Shown here in pieces: positions 7,790 to 15,991 of a DNA stretch of 43,303 nt. The DNA is from an uncultured Oscillospiraceae bacterium. Lineage in GTDB: Bacteria; Bacillota; Clostridia; Oscillospirales; Oscillospiraceae. The stretch is taken from NCBI GenBank assembly GCA_947589745.1, contig CANQCS010000017.1, forward strand, positions 1-43,303. The letters run 5' to 3'. Position numbers and translations under genes: made by a program. Position 1 is the stretch's first letter; each line of letters opens with the position of its first letter. Below the pieces are notes generated by a model that saw nothing but the letters and a program-made list of their open reading frames with translations, made no database searches and was not told the origin of the DNA.

Positions 7790-9070
7790 GAGTCCCAGGT
7801 CATATTTCCAACCAAGTACGCGGGTCACAGCCTGGTCGATCAGGTCCTCGCTGAGAAGTCCGGTGCGTACCGCGTCGATGACCAGGGGGATCTGCTCTTG
7901 GTAGTCCGTGGTGACGATCAGGTCGTTCCCGGCCAGGGCGGCCAGGACGGCCACGGACCCGTCCTCGGCGTAGGCTTTCACCGCGTCCATGTCCAGGTCG
8001 TCGGTCATGATGACGCCCTCAAAGCCCAGCTCCTCCCGGAGTACCCGGTGGACCTCCGGCGACAGGGAGGCGGGCAGGTCCGGGTCCATGCAGGTGACCA
8101 CGTTGTGATTCACCAGCACCCCGCCGGCCCCGGCCTCGATGCCCGCCTGGAAAGGCAGGAAGTCCTGGGACTGGAAGGTCTCATAGGGGCGCTCGTCTAT
8201 GGCCACGCCGGTGTGGGTGTCCACGTTGTTCCCGTAGCCGGGGAAGTGCTTGAGCACCGAGCCGATGAAGCGCCAGGAGCCGTCCTCCTGTTCCAGCTGC
8301 ACCTGGTTGGCGGCGGAGACCACGGTCTCCACGAAGTCCGCCGTCGCCCCGGCGTCCTGGCCGAAGGAGCGGTCATAGATGAAGTCCGCCGGGTCCACGG
8401 ACACGTCGGCCACTGGCGCCAGGTTGACGTTGATGCCCAGCTCCAGCAGGCCGGTGCTCTTGTCCGCGGCGTCGGTCCGCACCGCCTCCAGCCCGCCGGA
8501 GGCGAACACATCCTGGGGGGACTGGAATTTGGCGGCAAAGAGGTTGGGGTCCCGGCTGGCCCTGGCCACGGTGCCGCCCTCCTCGTCCACGCCGATGAGC
8601 AGGGGAATCTTTGCCTCCGCCTGATAGGCGGCGACGTTGGCTATGAACTGATCTTTTGTCAGCCAGTTGTCCGAGGCGTCCTTGAAGTCCCGGCCAAAGA
8701 GGATGTAGCCGCCCAGGTGATAGGCGCTGACGTCCTCCGCCGCCCCGACGTCGGGGCACCGGACAAAAAACATCTGGCCCACCTTCTCCTCCAGGGACAT
8801 GGAGGACAGGGCGGATCCCACCGCTTCCTGGCGGGGGTCGGGTTCCGGCTCCGGCTCAGGGGGAGCGGTCTCGGGGCGGACGATCTTCTGATCCTCCGTC
8901 CCGGCGGCGGTCCCCTCCGGGGCAGAGGCAGAGGCGCCGCCGTTGACGGCGGCAACATCCGTTGGCTGCTGTTCGCCCTCCGGCGGGGAAGCACTATTTT
9001 TGTTCGTCTGGCTGGCGCAGGCGGTCAAAAGGAGAAGAGACAATACTATTGGCAACAGACGTTTGTACAT
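7775..9070 (-). CDS. GH3 beta-N-acetylhexosaminidase lipoprotein (NagZ-like)
   Basis: Glycoside hydrolase family 3 protein of 431 residues, probably releasing GlcNAc from cell-wall muropeptides or other beta-hexosaminides at the cell surface. A lipoprotein signal ends in LLTAC (Cys18). A 75-residue Pro/Glu/Ala-rich linker leads into the TIM barrel, which begins near LEEKVGQMFFV. KHFPGYG and the VIMTDDLDM segment, which carries the usual GH3 nucleophile Asp, are both present. The protein ends right after the barrel, as NagZ does, without the second GH3 domain. The ATG at 9070 has GAGGTG upstream. The last residues (LLTFS) are encoded by dispersed repeat A. Substrate is inferred from family. 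Confidence 0.88.
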   Translation of the reverse strand: MYKRLLPIVLSLLLLTACASQTNKNSASPPEGEQQPTDVAAVNGGASASAPEGTAAGTEDQKIVRPETAPPEPEPEPDPRQEAVGSALSSMSLEEKVGQMFFVRCPDVGAAEDVSAYHLGGYILFGRDFKDASDNWLTKDQFIANVAAYQAEAKIPLLIGVDEEGGTVARASRDPNLFAAKFQSPQDVFASGGLEAVRTDAADKSTGLLELGINVNLAPVADVSVDPADFIYDRSFGQDAGATADFVETVVSAANQVQLEQEDGSWRFIGSVLKHFPGYGNNVDTHTGVAIDERPYETFQSQDFLPFQAGIEAGAGGVLVNHNVVTCMDPDLPASLSPEVHRVLREELGFEGVIMTDDLDMDAVKAYAEDGSVAVLAALAGNDLIVTTDYQEQIPLVIDAVRTGLLSEDLIDQAVTRVLGWKYDLGLLTFS

Positions 9071-9117
9071 AGAAAGCACCTCGCTATGCGGTGTATTCTG
9101 AATGTGGAGTGGGTGCA

Positions 9118-9784
9118 GGGGGCCTCCGGCCCCCACCGGGTCTGATGCGCACCCCCAATGGGTGCGCCCCTGGGGTACTTTTCCCACGCAGGAAAAGTAC
9201 CCAAAAGTGCGCTTAAGGGGGCGAAAGCCCCCTTAAGAATCCCCGGGGAGGACGGTTAAGGGCAAATGGTTGGTGGAACTAGGGGCCAGGGAAAGCTTTC
9301 ATCGGGGGTGCTGGTTTATTTTTTCCGTACTCTTACTGCTGGTTGCTCCGTTCCACTACGCAATTGACGGATGTTTCGTATCGGGCCGTATACGGAAATC
9401 TGTCCTGTGCGTAGTGGAACGGAGCAGAGCGCAGTCCGATGCGGAACGTATACGGAAATCTATCAATTGCGTAGTGGAACGGAGCAACCGGCAGTAAGAC
9501 AAAGTAAAAACCGACCAACGCACCCAATGAGCCCCTGCACCAGCGCTTCAATCTCCTTGGGGACATACTAAAGTAGCCGCTTCGCCTCATACACGGGACC
9601 CGGCCCGGTTCAGACAAAACCAGCCACAGGGGGAGCGCCAAATAAAACAAAAAATGAGGAAAGATTTTTAAGAAAACCTCGGTTTTCTTAAATGCACTTT
9701 TGGTTACTTTTCCTGCAAGGGAAAAGTACCCCAGGGGCGCACCCATCGGGGGTGCAGATCAACCCCGGTGGGGGCGGAGCCCCC
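9118..9784. repeat. Complete 667-bp intergenic element with long inverted ends
   Basis: This fills the gene-free stretch between the hexosaminidase and the methyltransferase. The left end (9118-9245) and the reverse complement of the right end (about 9660-9784) align over about 125 bases. Both contain, in order, a GGGGGC hairpin, ACCGGG, GCACCCCC-ATGGGTGCGCCCC, a GGGTACTTTTCC hairpin, AAAAGTGC and a CTTAAG-type hairpin. The centre has three 19-base cores. A similar element begins at 42731, and another right end lies at 1-44. No transposase is encoded. Open frames across it are not conserved between copies, because indels shift them. Confidence 0.8.
9344..9486. repeat. Three 19-base cores inside the element (one inverted, two direct)
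   Basis: TGCTCCGTTCCACTACGCA at 9344-9362, and its reverse complement at 9408-9426 and 9468-9486. The two direct copies are exactly 60 bases apart and share flanks (GTATACGGAAATCT before, a CGCAGT/GGCAGT motif after). The outermost pair extends to a near-perfect inverted repeat of about 36 bases. The copy at 42979-43061 has only one inverted and one direct core with the same 64-base offset, so the third unit looks like an expansion. Confidence 0.8.
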
Positions 9785-9804
9785 ACGCAGATCATTGGAT
9801 ATAT

Positions 9805-10575
9805 TTATTTCCCCCGAATGGCAGAAAAATATATCCGCTGCTCATTTTCCCGGGGGGACGACATCCGGCAGTCGCCAAACGTCCGGATGTGGGTGAACCC
9901 CGCCTCCATCAGCCAGGAGCGGAGCTCGTCCGCCTCGTAGCCCTTCTGACGGTGCTCCTCCCCCGCCCGGTCCCAGGCGCCGTCGGGGCGGGCGGTGAAA
10001 ATGTCCATCCAGTAGGAGCAGATGCGGCTGCGCTTCTCGTAGGACGCCCGCCACACACAGTACACGTCCTCTTTTTCATCAAGAAACACCTGCCCGTCCA
10101 GGGAGGCCAGCTTGGCCACGCTGTTCACGTCGAACACCAGCAGCCCGCCGGGGGCGATGAACAGGTGCAGCCGCTGGAAGGTCCGCTGGACGTCCTTGGG
10201 ATTCGTCAGGTAGTTGAGGCTGTCCAGACAGCAGATGGCCGCGTCCACTGTGCCGTACAGGTCCAGCTCCGGCATGCTCTGGTTGAGAAATACCGGCGGC
10301 TCCCCGGTGAGAGTCTCCGCTTTCTGCCGGGCGGCGGCCAGCATCTCCGGACTACTGTCCACCGAGATCAGCTCGTAGCCCCGTTCCGTCAGCAGCGCCG
10401 TCATCTCCCCTGTCCCGCAGGCCAGGTCCAGCACTGTATGTACCGGGATGCGGCTGCGCCGGAACAGCTTCTCCAGGTAGTCCGCCCGGCGCTGGTAGCC
10501 CACATCCTCCGTCAGCGCGTCGTAGACGCCCGCCAGGGCCCCGTAGGCCTCCGCGGGAACCCGCCCGGCGCTCAT
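9805..10575 (-). CDS. Class I SAM-dependent methyltransferase
   Basis: Cytoplasmic protein of 256 residues with a Rossmann-type SAM fold. Motif I is VLDLACGTGEMT (about 48-59). The acidic end of strand 2 is ISVDSS, and a DAAICCLDSLNYL post-motif is typical of small-molecule methyltransferases of the YjhP / Methyltransf_25 kind. The ATG overlaps the yerC stop codon by four bases (ATGA), so translation is coupled. The substrate cannot be told. The same pairing of a YerC-like protein and this methyltransferase would be worth checking in relatives. The gene ends 20 bases from the large repeat element. Confidence 0.88.
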   Translation of the reverse strand: MSAGRVPAEAYGALAGVYDALTEDVGYQRRADYLEKLFRRSRIPVHTVLDLACGTGEMTALLTERGYELISVDSSPEMLAAARQKAETLTGEPPVFLNQSMPELDLYGTVDAAICCLDSLNYLTNPKDVQRTFQRLHLFIAPGGLLVFDVNSVAKLASLDGQVFLDEKEDVYCVWRASYEKRSRICSYWMDIFTARPDGAWDRAGEEHRQKGYEADELRSWLMEAGFTHIRTFGDCRMSSPRENEQRIYFSAIRGK

Positions 10576-10895
10576 GCCTCCTCCGGCTGCCCTTCGGCAG
10601 CGGGCTCCTCGCCCTCGCAGCGGTCAAAGTAGGTCTGATACCCCCCGTGGCCGAAGGACAGGGAGCGGTTCACCCGGCTGATGGTGGCGCTGGACGCCCC
10701 CGTCCGATTCAGGATGTCGTTGTAGATCATGCCCTGCTGGAGCAGCACCGCCACCTCGAAGCGCTGCTCCATGGCCCGCAGCTCCGTGACGGTACACAGG
10801 TCCTGAAAGAAATTGTAGACCTCTTCCTCTGTTTTCAGAGTCAGAATGGCCCGGTAGAGCCCGTCCGCTTTCTGCTTCTTTGAGATCCTCGCCAT
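10572..10895 (-). CDS. yerC: TrpR-like YerC/YecD family DNA-binding protein
   Basis: Protein of 107 residues with the TrpR superfamily helix-turn-helix. The segment TVTELRAMEQRFEVAVLL is followed by MIYNDILNRTGASSATISRVNRSL, which is the recognition part shared with YerC of Bacillus. The acidic Ala/Glu tail is low complexity. No tryptophan genes are nearby, so a role as the tryptophan repressor is not implied. It is expressed from its own TTTACT-17-TAGAAT promoter and coupled to the methyltransferase gene. Confidence 0.92.
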   Translation of the reverse strand: MARISKKQKADGLYRAILTLKTEEEVYNFFQDLCTVTELRAMEQRFEVAVLLQQGMIYNDILNRTGASSATISRVNRSLSFGHGGYQTYFDRCEGEEPAAEGQPEEA

Positions 10896-10929
10896 ATAGG
10901 GAATTCCTCCATCCTGTAAAGATATCTCT

Positions 10930-10958
10930 ATTCTAGCACTTTATCCGGCGAAAGTAAA
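10930..10958 (-). promoter_or_regulatory. Promoter of yerC-methyltransferase
   Basis: Minus strand TTTACT (10958-10953), 17 bases, TAGAAT (10935-10930). The RBS (GGAGG) and ATG of yerC follow about 35 bases downstream. Confidence 0.65.
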
Positions 10959-11020
10959 CACCCTTTTCCAAATTTCAGGAAACCCCGCAAAGCCCGCATA
11001 AAAGCGGCGGAGCGGCAGAT

Positions 11021-11147
11021 GATGAAATCGGCAATTAAAAATGCCGATTTAATCAAAGATTGAAAGGCCGTTTTGCTCGCCGCTACGCGGCAACCGCAAA
11101 ACATGGCCAATATTACTCCTGCGATGATTGAATCGCCGGAGTAATAT
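11021..11147. other. Three consecutive stem-loops in the yerC-glgB gap
   Basis: The gap 10896-11409 holds no gene. Hairpin 1 is 11021-11054 (AAATCGGCA/TGCCGATTT with a further GAT/ATC). Hairpin 2 is 11066-11108 (GGCC, GTTTTGC/GCAAAAC, inner GCCGC/GCGGC). Hairpin 3 is 11110-11147 (ATATTACTCC/GGAGTAATAT with inner GCGAT/ATCGC). Stems are nearly perfect, and no U-run follows on either strand. It lies upstream of the glgB promoter, so it is not in the glg leader. It may be a dispersed repeat or a small RNA. Confidence 0.6.
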
Positions 11148-11257
11148 ATAGAAAATAGCCAGACTGCGGGATTGGAAACTGTACTTTTTTGTTAAAAACA
11201 TCATAAGCCGACAAAATTTTTTGTACTTTTTGCCGTGGAGAAATGGGAGATGCCGCC

Positions 11258-11286
11258 TTGACGTTGGGGCCGCGGGCGGGTATAAT
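11258..11286 (+). promoter_or_regulatory. Promoter of the glycogen operon
   Basis: TTGACG (11258-11263), a very GC-rich 17-base spacer, TATAAT (11281-11286). The leader to glgB is about 117 bases. No other strong promoter was seen before glgP. Confidence 0.75.
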
Positions 11287-11409
11287 ACGGTTAAATGGAT
11301 CGTTCTATCTTTCCACAGCCCCGATTTGGCCCGGATGGTGCGGCAAACGGGGAGGACCTGACAGTGCAGGTCGCAAAAAACAATCATTTTTGTACCAACG
11401 GAGGACACA

Positions 11410-13476
11410 ATGCCTTACAAAGAAGCTGACGAACTGAATACATACCTGTTCCATGAGGGAACGTCCATCACCGCCTATGAGTACATGGGCGCCCACGCGG
11501 TCAGCCGCGAGGGGGTGGACGGCTACGTATTCCGCGTGTGGGCCCCCAACGCCCGTGCGGTGTCCGTGGCCGGGGACTTCAACGGCTGGGACCAGGCCGC
11601 GGCCCCCATGCACAAGATCACCGGCGGCATCTGGGAGTGCTTCATCCCCGGCTGTAAGACCTTCGACGCCTACAAGTTCGCCGTCACCGGCCCGGACGGC
11701 GCGGTCCACATGAAGTCCGACCCCTACGCTTTCCACGCCGAGACCCGCCCCGGCAACGCCAGCAAGCTCTACACCATCGACGGCTACCAGTGGGGCGACG
11801 GGGCGTGGCGGGAGAGCCGCAAGGGCCACCCGGTCTACTCCTCCCCCCTGAACATCTACGAGGTCCATCTGGGCTCCTGGCGCCGCCGGGAGAACGGGGA
11901 CTTCATCGACTACCGGGATCTGGCCCTCCAGCTGGCCCCCTACGTCAAGGAGATGGGGTTCAACTTCATCGAGCTGCTGCCCGTCACCGAGTACCCCCTG
12001 GACGAGAGCTGGGGCTATCAGGTCACCGGCTACTACGCCCCCACCTCCCGGTACGGACGGCCCGAGGACTTCATGTTCTTCGTGGACTATATGCACCAGA
12101 ACGGCCTGGGCGTCATCCTGGACTGGGTGCCCTCCCACTTCTGCAAGGACGAGCACGGCCTGGCCATCTTTGACGGCACTCCCTGCTACGAGTACGCCGA
12201 CCCCCGGAAGGGCGAGCACTACGCCTGGGGCACCAAGGTGTTCGACTACGCCCGGCCCGAGGTGAAGACCTTCCTCCTGTCCTCCGCGGCCTTCTGGCTG
12301 AAGGAGTACCACGTGGACGGCATCCGGGTGGACGCGGTGGCGTCCATGCTGTACCTGGACTACAACCGGCAGGGGGGAGAGTGGGTCCCCAACATCTACG
12401 GCGGCCATGAGCACCTGGAGGCCATCGACTTCCTGCGGGCGCTCAATAAGACCGCGTTCCAGGTGAATCCCGACGCCCTCATGGTGGCGGAGGAGTCCAC
12501 CGCCTGGCCCCTGGTGACCCGGCCCGCCGACATCGGCGGCCTGGGCTTCAACCTGAAGTGGAACATGGGCTGGATGAACGACATGTGCCACTACCTGAAG
12601 ATGGACCCCTGGTTCCGCCAGGGCAACCACCGGGATATCACCTTCTCCATGTACTACGCTTTCTCGGAGAACTATATCCTGCCCCTCAGCCACGACGAGG
12701 TGGTCCACATGAAGGGCTCCGTCTACGGCAAGATGCCGGGGACACCGGAGCAGAAGTTCGCCGGGGTCCGGGGGTTCTACGCCTACACCATGGCCCACCC
12801 GGGCAAGAAGCTGAGCTTCATGGGCGTGGAGCTGGGCACCGAGCGTGAGTGGGCGTTCCAGGGCCAGCTCAACTGGGAGCTGCTGGAGAACGAGCCCAAC
12901 CGCCAGATCCAGCAGTATATCAAGGATATCAACCGCTTCTACCAGGAGAACAGCCCTCTGTGGGAGATCGACTTCGACTGGGAGGGGTTTGAGTGGCTGG
13001 TCACCGACGACAACCAGAACAACGTGGTGGTGTTCATCCGGCGGGACAAGTCCGGCAACGAGCTGGTCTGCGCGGTGAACTTCAACCCCAACACCTATGA
13101 GGACTACCGCTTCGGCTGCCCGCCGGTGAAGGAGTACGTGGAGGTGTTCAACAGCGACCGGACCGAGTACGGCGGCACCGGCGTCCTGAACGAGGCTCCC
13201 TGCAAGGTCAGCTGGCAGGAGTCCCACGGCCGGGAGTCCTCCGTGTCCATCCGCATCCCGCCCTTCGGCGCGGTGTTCCTGAAGGGCCAGGGCAAGCTCC
13301 GGGCCAAGCCCAAGCCCCGGACAAAGAAGGCCGATGACGAGGCCGCCGAAAAGCCCGCTGCCAGAAAGACCGCCAAGAAGACCGAAAAGGCGGAAAAGAC
13401 CCCCGCCGTGAAGAAGGCCGGGACGGAGAAAAAGACCGCGACCCGGACCCGCAAAAAAGCGGCTGATACTGTTTGA
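11410..13476 (+). CDS. glgB: 1,4-alpha-glucan branching enzyme with a basic C-terminal tail
   Basis: GH13 branching enzyme of 688 residues that forms alpha-1,6 branches in glycogen. An N-terminal CBM48 domain (about 20-110, with VAGDFNGW) precedes the barrel. Catalytic motifs: GIRVDAVASM (nucleophile Asp308), VAEESTAW (acid at Glu361) and LPLSHDEVVH (Asp429). The all-beta C-terminal domain ends near 628. The last 55 residues are an unusual Lys/Ala/Thr/Pro-rich disordered tail (about 633-688), not part of the usual enzyme. The RBS GGAGGA precedes the ATG. It is the first gene of the glg operon. Confidence 0.96.
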   Translation: MPYKEADELNTYLFHEGTSITAYEYMGAHAVSREGVDGYVFRVWAPNARAVSVAGDFNGWDQAAAPMHKITGGIWECFIPGCKTFDAYKFAVTGPDGAVHMKSDPYAFHAETRPGNASKLYTIDGYQWGDGAWRESRKGHPVYSSPLNIYEVHLGSWRRRENGDFIDYRDLALQLAPYVKEMGFNFIELLPVTEYPLDESWGYQVTGYYAPTSRYGRPEDFMFFVDYMHQNGLGVILDWVPSHFCKDEHGLAIFDGTPCYEYADPRKGEHYAWGTKVFDYARPEVKTFLLSSAAFWLKEYHVDGIRVDAVASMLYLDYNRQGGEWVPNIYGGHEHLEAIDFLRALNKTAFQVNPDALMVAEESTAWPLVTRPADIGGLGFNLKWNMGWMNDMCHYLKMDPWFRQGNHRDITFSMYYAFSENYILPLSHDEVVHMKGSVYGKMPGTPEQKFAGVRGFYAYTMAHPGKKLSFMGVELGTEREWAFQGQLNWELLENEPNRQIQQYIKDINRFYQENSPLWEIDFDWEGFEWLVTDDNQNNVVVFIRRDKSGNELVCAVNFNPNTYEDYRFGCPPVKEYVEVFNSDRTEYGGTGVLNEAPCKVSWQESHGRESSVSIRIPPFGAVFLKGQGKLRAKPKPRTKKADDEAAEKPAARKTAKKTEKAEKTPAVKKAGTEKKTATRTRKKAADTV

Positions 13477-13521
13477 GTCTATCAGAGAATAGTAAAATAA
13501 ATCAGAGAGGATGAGAACCCC

Positions 13522-14730
13522 ATGAAAAAGGAATGTATCGCCATGCTGCTGGCAGGCGGACAGGGCAGCCGCCTCTATGTCCTGACCAGCGACGTGGCAA
13601 AGCCTGCCGTCCCCTTCGGCGGCAAGTACCGCATCATCGACTTTCCCCTGTCCAACTGCATCAACTCCGGCATCGACACCGTGGGCGTCCTGACCCAGTA
13701 CAAGCCCCTGGAGCTGAACAGCTACATCGGCTCCGGCCAGCCCTGGGACCTGGACCGCCTCAGCGGCGGCGTCCACATCCTGCCCCCCTACATGCAGGAG
13801 GGCGAGCGGGGCAGCTGGTACAAGGGCACCGCCAACGCCATCTATCAGAACATCGGCTTCGTGGATATGTACGACCCGGAGTATGTGGTGGTCCTGTCCG
13901 GCGACCACATCTATAAGATGAACTACGGCAAGATGGTGGAGGCCCACAAGGCCGCCAGCGCCGCCTGCACCATCTCCGTGCTGGAGGTGCCCTGGGACGA
14001 GGCCCCCCGCTTCGGCATCATGGCCGTGGACGGGGAGGACAACATCACCGAGTTCCAGGAGAAGCCCAAGCAGCCCAAGAGCAACCTGGCCTCCATGGGC
14101 ATCTACGTATTCACCTGGCAGAAGCTGCGCCAGTATCTGATCCAGGATGAAAACACCCCCGGTTCCAGCAACGACTTCGGCAAGAACATCATCCCCACCA
14201 TGCTGGGCGCGGGCGAGAAGCTGATCGCCTACCGCTTCGACGGCTATTGGAAGGACGTGGGCACCCTGGAGAGCCTCTGGGACGCCAACATGGACATGCT
14301 GTCCCGGAGCGAGCTGGACCTGCTGGAGGACAGCTGGCCCATCTACGCCCGCCTGCCCGCCGACCCGCCGGCTTTCATCGGCAAGGCCGCCCTGGTGGAG
14401 CACAGCGTGGTCACCCAGGGCTGTGAGATCGGCGGCACGGTGCTCAACTCCGTCCTCTCCCACGGCTCCTGCATCGAGGAGGGGGCCGAGGTCCAGTACT
14501 CCGTGCTCATGCCCGGTGTCACCGTGAAGAAGGGCGCCGTGGTGAAGTACGCCATCCTGGGCGAGGACAGCGTGGTCAGCGAGAACGCCGTTGTGGGCGG
14601 GGACCCCGCCGACTGCGACCCTGACAAGTGGGGCATCACCGTCCTGGGCCCCGGCACCGCCGTGGAGGCGGGGGAGACCGTCGCGCCCAATACGATGCTG
14701 AACCGCGATCATAAGGAGGTGTCCAGATGA
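13522..14730 (+). CDS. glgC: Glucose-1-phosphate adenylyltransferase, catalytic subunit
   Basis: ADP-glucose pyrophosphorylase of 402 residues, the committed step of glycogen synthesis. The nucleotidyltransferase domain opens with [12 protein letters not shown], followed by [20 protein letters not shown]. The GTANAIYQN and [11 protein letters not shown] segments are intact. A C-terminal left-handed beta-helix (about 300-400) shows the hexapeptide pattern. It precedes glgD with a four-base ATGA overlap, so both subunits are translationally coupled. In Firmicutes GlgC is catalytic and GlgD tunes it. Confidence 0.97.
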   Translation: MKKECIAMLLAGGQGSRLYVLTSDVAKPAVPFGGKYRIIDFPLSNCINSGIDTVGVLTQYKPLELNSYIGSGQPWDLDRLSGGVHILPPYMQEGERGSWYKGTANAIYQNIGFVDMYDPEYVVVLSGDHIYKMNYGKMVEAHKAASAACTISVLEVPWDEAPRFGIMAVDGEDNITEFQEKPKQPKSNLASMGIYVFTWQKLRQYLIQDENTPGSSNDFGKNIIPTMLGAGEKLIAYRFDGYWKDVGTLESLWDANMDMLSRSELDLLEDSWPIYARLPADPPAFIGKAALVEHSVVTQGCEIGGTVLNSVLSHGSCIEEGAEVQYSVLMPGVTVKKGAVVKYAILGEDSVVSENAVVGGDPADCDPDKWGITVLGPGTAVEAGETVAPNTMLNRDHKEVSR

Positions 14731-15845
14731 AAGGCTTGCACGGGATCATCTTTTCTTACGAATCCCATAACGATCTGCGGGAGCTGACCGCTCACCGCCT
14801 GCCCGCGTCCGTCCCCTTCGCGGGGCGCTACCGCATCATCGACTTCATTCTCAGCAGCATGGTCAACGCCGGGATCACCGACGTGGGCGTGGTGCTCCAC
14901 GGCAACTACCAGAGCCTGCTGGACCACCTGGAGTCCGGCAAGGACTGGGACCTGAGCCGCACCCACGGCGGCCTGCGCCTGCTGCCCCCCTTCTCCTACC
15001 GCGACGAGTTCGGCACCACCCGCCAGTTCCGCGGCAAGATGGAGGCCCTGGCCGGCGTCCGCTCCTATCTGGAGGAGATCCGCCAGAGCCACGTGGTCCT
15101 GGCCGACAGCGACCTGGTCATCAACATCCCCCTGCGGGACGTGTATCAGGCCCACCTGGCCTCCGGCGCGGATATCACCGCCGTGTGCACCAGCAATGTG
15201 GACGCCCCCGACGACGCCACCTACTTCCACCTGGACGGCAACGGCCGGGTGAAGGAGGCCCTCTTCGGTCTCCGCAATCCCGCCGGGTGCCACCGCTCCC
15301 TGGAGATCTACATCCTCTCCAAGCAGCTCCTGCTGGACCTGGTGGACGAGTGCATGAGCAAGGATATCGTCAGCTTCCGCGGCGGCGTGCTGCTGGCCAA
15401 GGCCTCCGAGCTCAACATCCAGAGCTACGTCTGGGACGGCTACGCCGCTCAGATCCGCAGCGTGAAGGAGTACTACGACCGCAGCCTGGAGCTGCTGGAC
15501 CCCTCCATCCGCCGGGAGGTCTTCCACCCCAAGCGCCCCATCTACACCAAGGAGCGCAACGACGCCTCCACCTACGTGGATCCCTCCGGCACCTGCTGCA
15601 ACAGCATCGTGGCCGACGGCTGCACCATCGAGGGCACGGTGGAGAACTCCATCCTGTTCCACGGCGTGTCCGTGGCCCGGGGCGCCGAGGTGAAGAACTG
15701 CATCCTCATGTCCGACGTCATCGTTGACCGCGACGCCGTGGTCCACCACGTCATCGCCGACAAGAAGGTGGAGATCCTGGAGTCCCGCACCCTCATGGGC
15801 CACGAGAACTACCCCATGGCCGTGGCCAAGGGCAGCAAGATCTGA
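14727..15845 (+). CDS. glgD: GlgD, regulatory paralog of ADP-glucose pyrophosphorylase
   Basis: Protein of 372 residues homologous to GlgC. The glycine-rich catalytic loop is lost: the N-terminus reads [20 protein letters not shown] instead of LAGGxGxRL. The sugar-nucleotide fold remains ([33 protein letters not shown]), as does the beta-helix (about 285-360). This is the known pattern of GlgD, which forms a heteromer with GlgC and raises its activity. The start overlaps the glgC stop. Confidence 0.95.
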   Translation: MKGLHGIIFSYESHNDLRELTAHRLPASVPFAGRYRIIDFILSSMVNAGITDVGVVLHGNYQSLLDHLESGKDWDLSRTHGGLRLLPPFSYRDEFGTTRQFRGKMEALAGVRSYLEEIRQSHVVLADSDLVINIPLRDVYQAHLASGADITAVCTSNVDAPDDATYFHLDGNGRVKEALFGLRNPAGCHRSLEIYILSKQLLLDLVDECMSKDIVSFRGGVLLAKASELNIQSYVWDGYAAQIRSVKEYYDRSLELLDPSIRREVFHPKRPIYTKERNDASTYVDPSGTCCNSIVADGCTIEGTVENSILFHGVSVARGAEVKNCILMSDVIVDRDAVVHHVIADKKVEILESRTLMGHENYPMAVAKGSKI

Positions 15846-15852
15846 CACCACC

Positions 15853-15887
15853 CACGGTGACAGCCAGAGAGATCTGCCGTCACCGTG
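15853..15887 (+). other. Stem-loop after glgD
   Basis: CACGGTGAC (15853-15861) and GTCACCGTG (15879-15887) form a perfect 9-bp stem just after the glgD stop. The right arm is the opening motif of repeat copy B. There is no U-run, so it is more likely an RNA-stability or partial-attenuation site than a full terminator. Confidence 0.6.
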
Positions 15888-15967
15888 CGGAACCCCCCAG
15901 TACCGCAGAGCCTTCCAGAGCGAAGTGAAAAGTTCTTTTTGCTTCTTTTTCTTTCAAGAAAAAGAAG
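15878..15967 (+). repeat. Copy B of the covarying-hairpin repeat
   Basis: CGTCACCGTGCGG, a TGCGG/CCGCA hairpin, AGCGAAG, AAAGTTCTTTTTG, then CTTC + fixed core TTTTTCTTTCAAGAAAAA + GAAG. It is inside the glg operon, 25 bases before the glgA start, and is the only copy transcribed in the sense direction within an operon. Confidence 0.8.
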
Positions 15968-15991
15968 GAACGCAAAGGAGGACATACGCTT

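Noticed and set aside
9344-9486. Possible CRISPR array because of the repeated 19-base cores
   Set aside because: Only three cores, one inverted, with similar rather than unique spacers, and no cas genes.
9333-9746. A minus-strand frame of 137 codons within the large repeat, and a similar one at 42894-43274
   Set aside because: They share some peptide stretches, but indels between the two elements put the conserved DNA in different frames, so coding is not what is conserved.
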